Source: Echinarachnius parma
Taxonomy: Eukaryota > Echinodermata > Echinoidea > Clypeasteroida > Echinarachniidae
DNA: 64,000 nt
NCBI GenBank assembly: GCA_037951105.1
Contig: JBAMJV010008414.1
Span: 62,001 to 126,000 of the forward strand
Direction: 5' to 3'
Program-made: the position numbers and the translations under genes
Notes under the pieces: generated by a model
Seen by the model: only the letters and a program-made list of their open reading frames with translations
What the model was told of the DNA's origin: nothing
The model's database searches: none
Part shown: piece after piece, positions 45,201 to 49,740 of the stretch
Layout of the letters: every line of letters begins with the position of its first letter
How positions within the stretch are numbered: the first letter of the stretch is position 1

Positions 45201-47779
45201 GTCTCACTCAAAGCGCCCTAAAACAAAAACTACACGTCCAAAATTACTTTTCTTGGTATCGTTGTTCATTGGAAAGGACACCCTATCCGATGGACATGTT
45301 CGTTTTCTTACTTTATTTTGGGAAGTGCCCCGTTCCGTTATTTCTGGGCCACCCTGTATAGAGCTAGAGATTTCATCTGACGATCAATACTAGGTGACTG
45401 TGTCATGTGCCTGCATCATCAAGGTCTGGCATCTCTCCACCCAGATGATGGCTTGCCTGACATGTACAATCATTACCCATGGCTGTAATTAGTTTTCTCT
45501 CCAATTATTTCTGTTCTAGCTTCCTGGTCGGGCATCATCATGCAGTGCTAGAGCTACAGATCTCAACTGATGACCAACACCTGGTGACCGTGTCGCGTGA
45601 TTGCACCATCAAAGCCTGGCATCTCCCTACTCAGACAATGGTGGCATCCTTTGACAGCAAGTCGCAGATCAAGCTCTTCGACATGGTCCAGATTAATGAA
45701 GACCACTTTAGGCTGGCGGGGGAGAACAAAACTGGGACCATTCTCCTACTGGACCTGTTCCTTGCCGGAGCTGATAGATCAGATGTTAAGTAAGTGTCTT
45801 AAAACAATACTAGACATGTTAGTGGAATCTTTCTAGAGAAGTCTCTTCTCTATATAGGTACCACTAATTTTGTATGTGCACTTGTTAGTGGAATCTTTCT
45901 GGAGAAGTCTCTTCTCTATAGGTACCTCTTATTTTGTATGTGCACTTGTTAGTGGAATCTTTCTGGAGAAGTCACTTCTCTATCGGTACCTCTTATTTTG
46001 TATGTGCACTTGTTAGTGGAATCTTTCTGGAGAAGTCACTTCTCTATCGGTACCTCTTATTTTGTATGTGCACTTGTTAGTGGAATCTTTCTGGAGAAGT
46101 CACTTCTCTATCGGTACCTCTTATTTTGTATGTGCACTTGTTAGTGGAATCTTTCTGGAGAAGTCACTTCTCTATCGGTACCTCTTATTTTGTATGTGCA
46201 CTTGTTAGTGGAATCTTTCTGGAGAAGTCACTTCTCTATCGGTACCTCTTATTTTGTATGTGCACTTGTTAGTGGAATTTTTCTGGAGAAGTCACTTCTC
46301 TATCGGTACCTCTTATTTTGTATGTGCACTTGTTAGTGGAATCTTTCTGGAGAAGTCTCTTCTCTATCGGTACCTCTTATTTTGTATGTGCACTTGTTAG
46401 TGGAATCTTTCTGGAGAAGTCTCTTCTCTATCGGTACCTCTTATTTTGTATGTGCACTTGTTAGTGGAATCTTTCTGGAGAAGTCTCTTCTCTATCGGTA
46501 CCTCTTATTTTGTATGTGCACTTGTTAGTGGAATCTTTCTGGAGAAGTCTCTTCTCTATCGGTACCACTTATTTTGTATGTGCACTTGTGTGCTGGATTG
46601 ATTGCAGTGTGTATCTGATGACCGGGGTAGTAATAATGATGTGCTGCGAGCATTGAAAGATGGAACAGCGCTGCATGTACAGTATATAAGTAACCACTAT
46701 TATTATTATTAGATCCCATGATCAATATATATCTGCATTTTAGTATTCCAAATAATAAATGCATACATGTGATCGGCTATAGCAAAACCCTGCACTTGTC
46801 AGTAAAAATCCAAATGTAGATTTTTAAACCATTAGAAAGGTCTCATCACAAGCTCATTTCATGTATTGTTCTAACAAATAGGTCAATTATTGGCGAAGAT
46901 ATGATTGTTCCAATTTTACAATCATAAGCCTTTTACACACATTATTATTACTTAAAATGCCCATTTCTTCAAAACATGAATTTTGCTATAGCCAGTCACA
47001 AATATTACAAACATTACAGTCATCATGAGCAGCTAGCTTGATATAAATGAAGGCCTCATGTACAAATTCTATGTAATTTTCTCATCCAGATTATTTTTGC
47101 CCTGTCCTTTTTGTATTCCAGTGTCATTTCCTCTCATCCATCCAACACCAAACAGCCTCAACCATCTGGCTCCAAAGAGATAGCAGATGCCTCTCATCCA
47201 TCCAACACCAAACAGCCTCAACCATCTGGCTCCAAAGAGAAAGCAGATGCCTCTCATCCATCCAACACCAAACAGCCTCAACCATCTGGCTCCAAAGAGA
47301 AAGCAGATGCCTCTCATCCATCCAACACCAAACAGCCCCAACCATCTGGTTCCAAAGAGATAGCAGATGCCTCTCATCCATCCAACACCAAACAGCCCCA
47401 ACCATCTGGCTCCAAAGAGATAGCAGATGACTCTCATCCATCCAACACCAAACAGCCCCAACCATCTGGCTCCAAAGAGATAGCAGATGCCTCTCATCCA
47501 TCTAACACCAAACAGCCTCAACCATCTGGCTCCAAAGAGATAGCAGATGATGGACACAAGAAGATAGCTCCTCAGTCAGCTGAAGATGGTAACAATGGAT
47601 CCCAAGCAGGTAGCGTTACAAACAAAGCAGACAGTAGTAGTCATGTTGATGGCAGTCATGGTAATGAAGCAGGTGATGGTTGCCATGGGAATGAAGGAGA
47701 GGATAGACAGGGAAGGGGCACATCTACAAGAAGTAGACAGAGGAAGACGAAGAAATCCAAGTTATGTACAGTCAATTGA
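12099..47779 (+). CDS. NACHT and WD40 repeat protein, NWD1/TEP1-like, 13 exons
   Basis: The joined exons are 12099-12216, 29986-30188, 30844-31204, 31552-31699, 32141-32461, 33055-33292, 33700-35893, 36476-36741, 37319-37709, 41869-42042, 42596-42815, 45520-45789 and 47122-47779. All junctions are GT-AG, all phases match, and the total is 5562 nt (1853 residues plus TGA). Domains in order: a DUF4062-type N-terminus (about residues 30-130, FMSSTFT then MRWGVRD); a NACHT-like NTPase with Walker A GVSGSGKT at 412-419 and Walker [10 protein letters not shown] at 502-510; a helical region with [10 protein letters not shown]40 repeats about 930-1634; a tail with seven 20-residue repeats. NACHT-WD proteins are usually cytoplasmic, NTP-dependent oligomerising scaffolds; NWD1 and TEP1 are the closest families I recognise, but orthology is not proven. 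Intron 1 carries a sense-oriented Gypsy element and intron 9 an antisense LINE. Human NWD1 is, from memory, somewhat shorter. Confidence 0.88.
12386..12425 (+). pseudogene. Isolated remnant of exon 2
   Basis: GAGCTGCGGCAGTACTGTCA and the following AGGAGAGGGCTGGAGTTTGTC closely match the middle of true exon 2 (29986-30188). It lacks the acceptor half and the rest of the exon. It belongs to the array of truncated copies at 28977-29901, from which the Gypsy insertion now separates it by about 15 kb. Confidence 0.75.
12970..13080 (+). promoter_or_regulatory. Upstream LTR promoter (P1): octamer-like, CCAAT, GC box, TATA
   Basis: In order: GTTTGCATATGCGC (octamer-like, about 12971), GACCAATCAG (CCAAT at 12994-12998), GGGCGTGG (about 13014), and TATAAATAG at 13047-13055. 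Initiation would be expected near 13077. This is a textbook strong Pol II layout, similar to that of histone gene promoters. The same block recurs in the 3' LTR at +10641. Confidence 0.7.
13186..13191 (+). promoter_or_regulatory. Splice donor in the LTR leader
   Basis: ACCAG|GTAAAC with the cut after 13186 (23827 in the 3' LTR) is close to consensus. The stretch between the predicted start near 13077 and this donor has no ATG, as expected of a non-coding leader exon that could be joined to downstream acceptors. Confidence 0.6.
13783..14150. repeat. Two LTR iteron arrays of a ~15-bp motif
   Basis: Units of 14-15 bp, such as AGATCTGAACCGTCC, AATTCTGAGCGGTCC and ATTTCTGAACGTCC, follow one another head to tail. 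I count about six near 13783-13865 and about nine near 14011-14150. They sit inside a larger imperfect duplication (about 13710-13945 and 13948-14225) whose shared edge reads TAGCTCTTTYCYCAATTCTTATT. The 3' LTR carries the same arrays at +10641. Such clusters are typical of protein-binding sites, but the binder is unknown. Confidence 0.8.
16480..16515 (+). promoter_or_regulatory. Downstream LTR promoter candidate (P2)
   Basis: GGCCAATAGG (CCAAT box, about 16488) is followed by GGCTTATATACAGAG (TATA-like, about 16504), about 170 nt before AATAAA at 16675. This spacing would give a conventional short R region, unlike P1. Which promoter makes the genomic RNA cannot be decided from sequence. Confidence 0.45.
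16675..16680 (+). terminator. LTR polyadenylation signal AATAAA
   Basis: AATAAA lies 46 nt before the LTR end (equivalent at 27316 in the 3' LTR), the usual place for the R-U5 polyadenylation signal. Because the element is in sense orientation it could also truncate host transcripts in intron 1. Confidence 0.6.
16727..16746 (+). other. Primer-binding site, tRNA-Leu-like
   Basis: TGGTGCGCAGCGGTGGGATT begins one base after the LTR. From memory of animal tRNA-Leu(AAG) 3' ends (AATCCCACCGCTGCCA plus CCA), it is complementary apart from one extra C in the site. The primer assignment is therefore probable, not certain. Confidence 0.6.
16747..17223 (+). other. Retrotransposon untranslated leader
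   Basis: This is AT-rich leader between primer site and gag, including a TATATA tract at 17108-17119. No recognisable domain is encoded. It presumably holds packaging signals, but none can be named from sequence. Confidence 0.5.
17224..18309 (+). CDS. gag: Retrotransposon Gag (361 aa)
   Basis: This is the structural protein that would form the virus-like particle and bind element RNA. The frame opens at ATG 17224. The middle, rich in basic residues ([19 protein letters not shown]), resembles the retrotransposon gag capsid domain. A single CCHC zinc knuckle ([14 protein letters not shown], starting at residue 314) binds nucleic acid. The C-terminus carries a twice-repeated QGNDRR, encoded by a 24-bp duplication that also duplicates the frameshift heptamer. 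The stop at 18307-18309 lies 148 nt beyond the start of the overlapping pol frame. Confidence 0.93.
   Translation: MESESHIQEQSGAGDQQDADDVQRRWVIDGHDPEIAVPMASFGDAIPHERREIYTPHQFRGNPAYENSNRSTEPMRRQRMVHGKDVLPDKFAGKIPWLDYKMHFEVCMRINNWSDIEAGQFLATRLQGPAMKVLNNIPIGREITYTELIHHLGRRFGPGEQAENFLYELRMRRRQQRESLQELGQSIRDLTCLAYPELGSDVRERLARGHFSDAIDDPEIRAGIFRVQPSTLDDAIRAGLMTESFIKAERARERIRPSRQVRSIEGKVEPVAVPMDEKTRREIDEIKASVSQLVNMMKDMNTNAYTNGRQGVTCYNCKESGHISRNCPKPSQGNDRRSFQGNDRRPSQWIEGRSGKRGPQV
18162..20222 (+). CDS. pol: Retrotransposon Pol: protease, reverse transcriptase, RNase H
   Basis: The protein is made from the -1 frame relative to gag. The ATG at 18162 is incidental; real entry is probably by frameshift near 18225. 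Aspartic protease: MLIDTGAM with DTG at residues 78-80. Reverse transcriptase: the conserved [24 protein letters not shown] and the catalytic YLDD at 407-410. RNase [16 protein letters not shown] near 554, then [10 protein letters not shown] and [10 protein letters not shown]. The frame ends with TAA at 20220-20222, just after the RNase H region, instead of continuing into integrase as in most Gypsy elements. No internal stop or frameshift is seen, so this copy looks intact. Confidence 0.93.
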   Translation: MLQLQGKRSHIKELPKTIPGKRPQIVPGKRSQTIPMDRGAVRQERSTSLDSVCTIREARRGMFVTSTIEDTKVRMLIDTGAMITILSTTIYQNMKSRTRSELREANIRLRQADGAPIQVLGIATLNMTIGSTKHPTNFIIAEILQDGILGMDVLLDAGSTINCDNLELNFNGELIPCTDSDGKAFNPSQADVATLVEVPEHLNDLLQRSNSGIDDDAHLKIATLLSRYSDTFSKGDHDIGRTEKVKHSIHTTCPAPIRQHPRRHPIGQREEIETQVKDMLDRGIVIPSTSPWCSPVVLANKKDGSKRFCIDYRVLNGHTVKDSFPLPRIDESIDALSGAKYFCTLDLAAGYWQVPLDDAKLKSAFIVPGGLFQFEVMPFGLCNAPSTFERLMESTLAGLQWKILVIYLDDVIVYGPTVDETLARLELVFQRLQGAKLKLKPKKCHLFRKEVLYLGHVVSEQGVHTDPAKIETVKTWPTPKSQTEVRSFLGLASYYRRYIKKFSDVAKPLTALTEKDRPFEWTPACEQAFQLLKDKLMTAPILAYPQIGQQFILDTDASNFGIGAVLSQEQEGNERVIAYASRTLSKPEQNYCVTRRELLAIVQFLKHFRHYLYGQDVLVRTDHGALRWLMNFKDPEGQLARWLEVVSQYRLTLQHRAGRIHMNADGLSRRPCTQCGRADDICKGKQ
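18219..18249 (+). promoter_or_regulatory. Twin -1 ribosomal frameshift heptamers GGGAAAC
   Basis: GGGAAAC occurs at 18219-18225 and 18243-18249, both in the gag frame as G GGA AAC, a canonical X XXY YYZ slippery site (the same heptamer is used by some simian type D retroviruses at gag-pro). A -1 slip enters exactly the pol frame, which is open from here. I did not identify a firm downstream pseudoknot. Confidence 0.75.
20260..20300 (+). promoter_or_regulatory. Splice acceptor before the integrase ORF
   Basis: A T-rich run of about 40 nt ends in TTTATTTTTGTACAG at 20300. The first ATG afterwards (20310) starts a two-codon frame, and the integrase ATG follows at 20321. The site would allow a spliced integrase mRNA, or removal of a short intron from pol. 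GT at 20158 and 20185 has the right phase to fuse pol to integrase but poor donor consensus. Confidence 0.5.
20321..21775 (+). CDS. Retrotransposon integrase ORF (484 aa from the first ATG)
   Basis: It catalyses insertion of element DNA. The frame is open from 20201; the first ATG is 20321, and the upstream TTG at 20249 is unlikely to start translation in an animal. Features: an N-terminal HHCC zinc-binding domain ([12 protein letters not shown] then CTVCQQAK); a DDE core with D in MDIMGPLP, D in [10 protein letters not shown] and E in [10 protein letters not shown]; a C-terminal region with KWTGPYLV and the basic end [17 protein letters not shown]. It is in the -1 frame relative to pol and shares only 20201-20219 with it, with no canonical slippery heptamer there. 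How integrase is expressed is therefore open: splicing or an unusual frameshift. Confidence 0.92.
   Translation: MAEIQQSYNETELEARIAAMSLSTNHTCAEIRRAQLLDNDVKPILQWKENSGRKPDWKDISMYSSATKTYWVNWNLLEIKDGVLMRRWESNDGRESTWKIVLPKLLRSDVLTELHDSKVSSHLGVNKMLNKVQQRYYWVGLAADVRSWVRKCTVCQQAKNPPKKSRAPLQRYRVGAPLERVAMDIMGPLPVTDRGNRYILVVGDYFTKWVESYAIPDQEAETVARVFVEEFISRYGIPSEVHSDQGRNFESNLMAEICRLLGIKKTRTCPLHPQSDGYIERFNRTLIGMMKTLLDPSRNQKDWDEQIPYAMLAYRSSVQESSGESPAMMMLGRELKLPVDALVETPEPGEEEIENKDYAEELRERLNKAYDRARNKMKLSCDHQAKMYDRNTLLTAHEIGDWVWLYVTERKRGVCPKLVMKWTGPYLVTTKLSDVVYRIQRSERVKPKVVHIDRLKKYNGPELESWLRRTVPRRNRSVPNRYRD
21786..21811 (+). promoter_or_regulatory. Strong splice acceptor before the zinc-finger ORF
   Basis: ATATTTTGTTTTCTTTTCTCTCCAG, with AG at 21810-21811, is a near-ideal 3' splice site. 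The ATG of the next ORF is only 3 nt downstream (21815). With the ATG-free leader ending at 13186 it predicts a subgenomic spliced mRNA, the strategy retroviruses use for env. Confidence 0.7.
21815..22723 (+). CDS. C2H2 zinc-finger protein in the env position (302 aa)
   Basis: Two canonical C-x2-C-x12-H-x4-H fingers occupy residues 5-26 and 34-55. They are followed by a highly charged Lys/Glu-rich, probably coiled-coil stretch (about 80-130), and by three tandem repeats of about 20 residues with the core [10 protein letters not shown] and RKVV (about 192-250). The C-terminus has the acidic end [10 protein letters not shown]. There is no signal peptide or hydrophobic membrane segment, so it is not an envelope protein. 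It looks like a nuclear DNA-binding or tethering protein, possibly captured from the host. A role in regulating the element is inference. The frame is intact, though the element's extra ORF belongs to no family I can name. Confidence 0.85.
   Translation: MMFLCDTCRAGFTARSALNRHVQTVHATPLTMKCEHCTFEHRTTTSLKRHYRLKHKLPAEDVKAISFSPASVAYLELEKEERAAEMKEPTLTGEELAVRNREVEKEERKKEKTKKKAERKKEKTVKKANKESTTQLDRPPIKVIFSPLKALEAELALSTDEEELDYQESLPEIVLVKEVPRIKRPIRPLKRKFEEETKSEMEINIRKVVEEETKSEMEINTRKVVEEETNSEIEIDTRKVVKEEDEEYVTITLRQPKFGRVRLRTITVITEHFFHVHGVEKRAGVETRTAYFEQDEAGSSEE
22724..23281 (+). other. Retrotransposon 3' untranslated region
   Basis: AT-rich non-coding sequence with an A-run at 22899-22918 lies between the zinc-finger ORF and the polypurine tract. 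A 65-codon frame over the A-run is not credible. Confidence 0.6.
23282..23295 (+). other. Polypurine tract
   Basis: AAAGGAGGGGGCAG directly abuts the 3' LTR start TGTAAC, the place of plus-strand priming. The single C before the final AG is a minor departure from pure purine. Confidence 0.9.
23296..27366 (+). repeat. 3' LTR (4071 bp)
   Basis: It matches the 5' LTR without gaps at a constant offset of 10641. The one difference I noticed is A at 24541 for C at 13900. Its P1-like promoter (TATAAATAG about 23688) and donor (after 23827) point toward exon 2 of the host gene. Confidence 0.97.
27371..28079. other. Intron 1 sequence after the retrotransposon
   Basis: A hairpin with 11-bp arms (27372-27382 and 27388-27398, GTAAATGGTCC) abuts the target duplication. 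At 27691-27755 a ~23-bp unit built on GGATACGCCGTATCAGAATTC is repeated about three times. A 123-codon frame across this stretch has no recognisable domain. Confidence 0.5.
28080..28436. mobile_element. MITE with CACCAGTAACGGATCACC termini, TA target
   Basis: The perfect inverted termini CACCAGTAACGGATCACC are each flanked by TA. Further copies of the terminus lie at 12437 and 12613 (same direction as the left end) and 28844-28862 (inverted), so at least one older copy was split by the Gypsy insertion. The interior is AT-rich without transposase. Confidence 0.75.
28977..29901 (+). pseudogene. Array of four truncated copies of exon 2
   Basis: Exon-2-like segments follow a conserved intron end GATACTAACTTRTCAG at 28977-28992 plus 29327-29384 (split by a SINE), 29465-29535, 29647-29730 and 29817-29901. 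All match the first part of exon 2 ([20 protein letters not shown]) and break off into TTTCTGATT and AT-rich sequence. The last three repeats and the true exon start 169-182 bp apart. They lack the second half of the exon and its donor, so they cannot replace it. Confidence 0.85.
28993..29326 (+). mobile_element. tRNA-derived SINE inside an exon-2 remnant
   Basis: It has a tRNA-like head with a B box GGTTCAAATCC (about 29047), a body with CCAGGAGTATAAATGGGTACC, and a TTATTGTTATTT tail. Removing it rejoins GTTG and ATCAGAGAGG of the exon copy. Confidence 0.75.
29986..30188 (+). CDS. NACHT-WD gene exon 2
   Basis: The acceptor TACTAACTTATCAG ends at 29985. The exon begins AT-ATG, encodes [13 protein letters not shown]... 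and the diagnostic [10 protein letters not shown] of DUF4062-type proteins, then ends GPYFV with donor TTGTG|GTAACT, phase 0. An in-frame ATG sits at its third base. Confidence 0.9.
30844..31204 (+). CDS. NACHT-WD gene exon 3
   Basis: After acceptor ATGAATAG the frame reads [12 protein letters not shown], continuing exon 2 as [15 protein letters not shown], the typical family order. It ends with donor TCAG|GTATGA in phase 1. The pyrimidine tract is weak, but reading-frame continuity supports the start. Confidence 0.85.
31552..31699 (+). CDS. NACHT-WD gene exon 4
   Basis: Acceptor TGTATTACAG; the frame reads [17 protein letters not shown] and continues; donor ATGA|GTAAGT, phase 2. This is linker between the DUF4062-type domain and the NTPase. 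Confidence 0.85.
31989..32080. mobile_element. Micro-MITE with TTAA ends (intron 4)
   Basis: The 92-bp segment starts and ends with TTAA and shares AGATTCTGAAAT, CATAGACCTTCTGCATA and GGTTCCTGT phrases with 42051-42130 and, inverted, 47798-47877. Confidence 0.55.
32141..32461 (+). CDS. NACHT-WD gene exon 5
   Basis: Acceptor TTTTCCCCTCCAG; the frame runs [19 protein letters not shown] to CKTKC; donor AATGCAG|GTGTGTG, phase 2. The donor region is duplicated 71 bp downstream; reading on to the second donor would meet a TAG. Confidence 0.88.
32450..32591. repeat. 71-bp tandem duplication covering the exon 5 donor
   Basis: 32450-32520 and 32521-32591 are identical as far as I can see, so the intron carries a second copy of the splice donor and the last 12 exon bases. 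Confidence 0.9.
33055..33292 (+). CDS. NACHT-WD gene exon 6 (Walker A)
   Basis: Acceptor TTAATTTGCAG; it encodes the P-loop [14 protein letters not shown] (protein residues 410-423) and ends MCRQ with donor ACAG|GTTAGT, phase 0. The intact GKT indicates nucleotide binding. Confidence 0.92.
33700..35893 (+). CDS. NACHT-WD gene exon 7 (Walker B to first WD repeats)
   Basis: This single 2194-bp exon follows acceptor TTTTCAACAG and reads [12 protein letters not shown] with no stop. It holds Walker B ([12 protein letters not shown]), the downstream beta strand [10 protein letters not shown], the helical region with [11 protein letters not shown], and from about 35090 the first WD40 repeats (for example VRIWDIGKG near the end). 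The donor is CAAAG|GTACGT, phase 1. Confidence 0.95.
36476..36741 (+). CDS. NACHT-WD gene exon 8
   Basis: Acceptor TGTTTCCCTAG; two WD40 repeats with the tell-tale VKVWDT and AKVWDY endings; donor AGACG|GTGGGT, phase 0. Confidence 0.92.
36742..37318. other. Intron 8 with a small MITE and simple repeats
   Basis: A palindromic element of about 157 bp (37011-37167) has termini GGGCCATCTACAAAGTATGT and its complement and carries G tracts. A GATGATGAC-type repeat fills 37180-37275. Confidence 0.6.
37319..37709 (+). CDS. NACHT-WD gene exon 9
   Basis: Acceptor CTTATACTACAG; WD40 repeats including VRVWSLD and LTVWNLKD; donor GAATG|GTATGG, phase 1. Confidence 0.92.
37855..41760 (-). mobile_element. 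Degenerate CR1/L2-group LINE, antisense in intron 9
   Basis: On the minus strand, in order: a PHD-type finger (41450-41600, CSQCGQAF then [13 protein letters not shown]); an ORF1 part with coiled coil and RNA-binding-like region (41357-40698); an apurinic-type endonuclease (about 40650-39900, [32 protein letters not shown]); and reverse transcriptase (39481 to about 38450, [41 protein letters not shown]); then the C-terminal [11 protein letters not shown] region. Several stops and frame changes break both ORFs (for example after GKVMERIV and near 38870), so it is dead. CR1/L2-group membership is judged from motifs and the PHD finger in ORF1. Confidence 0.85.
41869..42042 (+). CDS. NACHT-WD gene exon 10
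   Basis: The acceptor AAAACAG has an A-rich rather than pyrimidine-rich tract, but the phase fits. The frame reads [15 protein letters not shown] then [12 protein letters not shown]; donor GATG|GTGAGC, phase 1. One WD40 repeat. Confidence 0.88.
42051..42130. mobile_element. Micro-MITE, 80 bp, TTAA ends (intron 10)
   Basis: It runs TTAACCCGTTCCC to GGGCAAGGGGTTAA. The same 80-bp unit in the other orientation lies at 47798-47877. Confidence 0.65.
42452..42544. mobile_element. Micro-MITE, 93 bp, TTAA ends (intron 10)
   Basis: Termini TTAACTCCTAACGTGCCA and TGGCATGTTAAGAGTTAA are imperfect inverted repeats. The interior has GCTCGCATTTTTGCGAG, a small second hairpin. Confidence 0.65.
42596..42815 (+). 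CDS. NACHT-WD gene exon 11
   Basis: Acceptor TTTCTTGTTTCAG; WD40 repeats with [11 protein letters not shown] and LHVWNIWEQ; donor ACCA|GTAAGTAA, phase 2. Confidence 0.92.
43170..44997. mobile_element. MITE family A copy (intron 11) with nested hAT-like insertion
   Basis: TTAA then AGGGATAGTTGAG begins a diverged family A copy whose body continues at 44780-44997 after the hAT-like insertion. Its right terminus is missing where the 44998-45165 element starts. Confidence 0.7.
43457..44771. mobile_element. Non-autonomous hAT-like element
   Basis: An 8-bp duplication CTATTTTC (43449-43456 and 44772-44779) flanks termini TAATGCTGTTA and TAACAGCGTTA. GATCCGATCCGAGATC-type subterminal repeats lie inside both ends (43468-43495 and 44685-44710). 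No transposase is recognised. An 8-bp duplication is typical of hAT transposons, though the terminus is not the common CAG type. Confidence 0.75.
44998..45165. mobile_element. Short MITE, GTCAGTG termini
   Basis: Near-perfect ~31-bp inverted ends (GTCAGTGTCTGATAAATGAG against CTCATTTATCAGGCACTGAC) surround about 105 bp. No clear target duplication is seen. Confidence 0.65.
45358..45465 (+). pseudogene. Decayed duplicate of exon 12 (first half)
   Basis: GAGCTAGAGATTTCATCTGA and TCAAGGTCTGGCATCTCTCC mirror the start of exon 12 (45545-45640). An in-frame TAG replaces the CTG of HLVTV, and the acceptor side ends at a mariner-like terminus GGGCCACCCTGTA. It is a non-functional duplicate exon. Confidence 0.75.
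45520..45789 (+). CDS. NACHT-WD gene exon 12
   Basis: Acceptor TTATTTCTGTTCTAG; the last WD40 repeats ([20 protein letters not shown]); donor TTAA|GTAAGT, phase 2. Confidence 0.92.
45818..46590. repeat. ~64-bp minisatellite, about 12 copies (intron 12)
   Basis: The unit starts TTAGTGGAATCTTTCTGGAG and includes TCGGTACCTCTTATTTTGTA and TGTGCACTTG. Middle copies carry the odd palindrome GAGAAGTCACTTCTC; outer ones have GAGAAGTCTCTTCTC. A central block of homogenised copies with variant edges suggests repeat turnover. Confidence 0.95.
46591..46715 (+). mobile_element. SINE 3' fragment
   Basis: TGCTGGATTGATTGCAGTGT, GATGACCGGGGTAGTAATAA and the ATTATTATTATT tail match the 5495-5750 SINE in the opposite orientation. 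Confidence 0.6.
47122..47779 (+). CDS. NACHT-WD gene exon 13 (repeat tail, stop)
   Basis: Acceptor TTTTGTATTCCAG. The exon encodes seven tandem copies of [20 protein letters not shown] with minor variants, then a Gly/His/Asn/Asp-rich stretch and a basic end ([11 protein letters not shown]) before TGA at 47777-47779. The tail is polar and probably disordered. Long antisense frames over it exist only because the 60-bp repeat keeps all frames open. Confidence 0.9.
47131..47550 (+). repeat. 60-bp coding minisatellite, 7 copies
   Basis: The unit begins TCTCATCCATCCAACACCAA. Copies differ by single substitutions (I/K at ATA/AAA, A/D at GCC/GAC). The unit length is a multiple of three, so copy-number change would keep the frame. 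Confidence 0.95.
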
Positions 47780-47797
47780 GACTTTTAGGCCAGTGTA

Positions 47798-47877
47798 TTA
47801 ACCTGTTGCTTAAGGGAACCAGGTGGGCTAAGCACAAAGTCTATGGGAATTTCAAAATCTCGAAGGAAATGGGTTAA
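47798..47877. mobile_element. Micro-MITE, 80 bp, TTAA ends (3' UTR)
   Basis: It runs TTAACCTGTTGC to AAATGGGTTAA; the inverted sequence matches the 42051-42130 copy in length and in the phrases GGAACCAGGTGGGC and CAAAGTCTATGG. Confidence 0.65.
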
Positions 47878-47969
47878 AACAGTTTGTTTTGTTTCATATA
47901 TGGATTTCAATATAAGCAAAAATGAGCAAAGAAAATCAGGTTTCCCCAGGGTTCAATAACCAGCAAAAA

Positions 47970-48042
47970 GGCTTTCTAGCTTAGTTGGTAGAGCACCGGA
48001 CTTGCAATCTGGAGGTCCCTGGTTCGAATCCTAGGATAACCA
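47970..48042 (+). tRNA. tRNA-Ala(TGC)-like sequence, probably a pseudogene or SINE head
   Basis: D-arm TAGCTTAGTTGGTAGAGCA, anticodon arm CCGGA-CTTGCAA-TCTGG (anticodon TGC) and T-arm CCTGGTTCGAATCCTAGG are recognisable, ending in genomic CCA. The T stem has an extra T, the acceptor stem pairs at about five of seven positions, and 13-bp inverted repeats flank the whole. A working tRNA is unlikely. Confidence 0.5.
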
Positions 48043-48259
48043 TATTTACCTTTGCTCATTTTCATTGCTATCATATATTTCTGGTCAGTTTCCTTTTGTA
48101 GGAAATGATCAATTTCAAGTCAGAGGTATACATAAAGCTGTAATGCAAGTGACCCCCAAATAACAATGGTCTTGAGACTGAACATGCCACCCCAATAATT
48201 TGCCAAAATCAGTAGAAAACATGAGGGGTAAATTTATTAAAAATAAATAAATATATGAG

Positions 48260-49285
48260 ATGTGCCCCCCCCCCATAATTTGCATCCCCCCAATCAGTCT
48301 GCCCATGCCATGCCATTGTGAACAACCTTGTCAGTAGTTAATGGACAATCAAAAAGCTTGCCTTATTAAGAATCGGGTAAAAGAAAGAGAAAGTTTTAAC
48401 CAAGAGGCTTTAGATTGTGTGGAAATAAGTCAGATTTAAAATGTCTTTCAGAAGTTTTCTTTCAAACGTGCCATTTTTTTACTGAGTGAATATGTGTGTG
48501 TAAGAATCATTCCTGCAAATGTGACCTTGGTTGTTTTAACTAGGTTTTTCATGCTTTAAAATTAACTGCGAAAACATCTTAAACAAAGATGTTATAATAT
48601 ATGATTTTGTCCACGACAATGTAAAAGAGAGTGATGTTCAATGTACATGTCTTGTGATATTTGTTAAAACTTGTAATTGAGAGTTAATTAATAATTCTGA
48701 AGGATTTTAATAAGAATATGTTTTTATGACCTAAGAATGGTTGACAAAATTATACTTCCATAGGAAATATAATGATCATTATCTATGATTAACTTCTGTA
48801 AGGGTGTTTTATTTGAATTGTTTCATAACTTATAATGATCAAAGAATATTTTGTATTACAAATGTTTGTATTATCTCAAAATCTCTGACAATTTCTGTTT
48901 TAAAGAATCAAAATATTGATTATGAATTACGATTGTAGGGTGTTACATTTAAACATTTTGATATGTATTTTTGATAATCAAAGATGAAAGATTTGTTCAT
49001 AAATTGTTTTTTATAACCTATACATTTTTGTCAAATAATGCCGCAGAGTGTGTAACCATGATTATGAATTATTATGATATGTGTGTGTAATCTGAATTGT
49101 TACATTTCTTATCATATGATCATCAAAGAGAAGAATTGTTCCAAGAAAAGTATAACCTACAAATATTTTACAAACACTGTTCTTATGATTGAAATAGAAC
49201 TTTATTATGAATTATGATTGTAAGCATGTTGAATCTGAATTGTTATGTTCCTTATAATTGTCAAAGATGAAATATTTGTTCCAAG
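48260..49285. other. AT-rich non-coding stretch
   Basis: No coding region is seen. Diverged single copies of the unit amplified at 49288-49740 are visible (for example near 49011-49090), which suggests the array grew from older local repeats. Confidence 0.5.
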
Positions 49286-49287
49286 GA

Positions 49288-49740
49288 TATGTGTTATGAC
49301 CTATGAATGTTTGTCAAATACTGCCATAGAGTGTGTAACAGTGATTATGAATTATAAGTATAGGGTGTTATGACCTATGAATGTTTGTCAAATACTGCCA
49401 TAGAGTGTGTAACAGTGATTATGAATTATAAGTATAGGGTGTTATGACCTATGAATGTTTGTCGAATATTGCCATAGAGTGTATAACAGTGATTATGAAG
49501 TATAAGTATAGGGTGTTATGACCTATGAATGTTTGTCAAATACTGCCATAGAGTGTATAACAGTGATTATGAAGTATAAGTATAGGGTGTTATGACCTAT
49601 GAATGTTTGTCAAATACTGCCATAGAGTGTGTAACAGTGATTATGAATTATAAGTATAGGGTGTTATGACCTATGAATGTTTGTCAAATACTGCCATAGA
49701 GTGTGTTACAGTGATTATGACTTATAAGTATAGGGTGTTT
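49288..49740. repeat. ~75-bp tandem repeat, six copies
   Basis: The unit carries TATGACCTATGAATGTTTGT, CAAATACTGCCATAGAGTGT and GTGATTATGAATTATAAGTA. Copies start near 49290, 49366, 49441, 49516, 49591 and 49666 with few substitutions. Confidence 0.93.

Larger units (their letters stand above)
47780..48250 (+). other. Probable 3' UTR with polyadenylation candidate
   Basis: Sequence after the stop holds a micro-MITE and a tRNA-like element. AATAAA at 48242-48247 is one candidate signal; others further on cannot be excluded. Confidence 0.35.

Noticed and set aside
45818..46590. CRISPR-like regular array
   Set aside because: Units are uniform 64-bp tandem repeats without variable spacers, in an animal intron.
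47069..47557. 162- and 125-codon minus-strand frames of [20 protein letters not shown] type
   Set aside because: Antisense of the 60-bp coding minisatellite; the + strand frame joins in phase to the WD exons.
47970..48042. Functional tRNA-Ala gene
   Set aside because: T stem has an extra base and the acceptor stem is poorly paired; a pseudogene or SINE head is more likely.
49288..49740. Second CRISPR-like array
   Set aside because: Contiguous 75-bp tandem repeats with no spacers.
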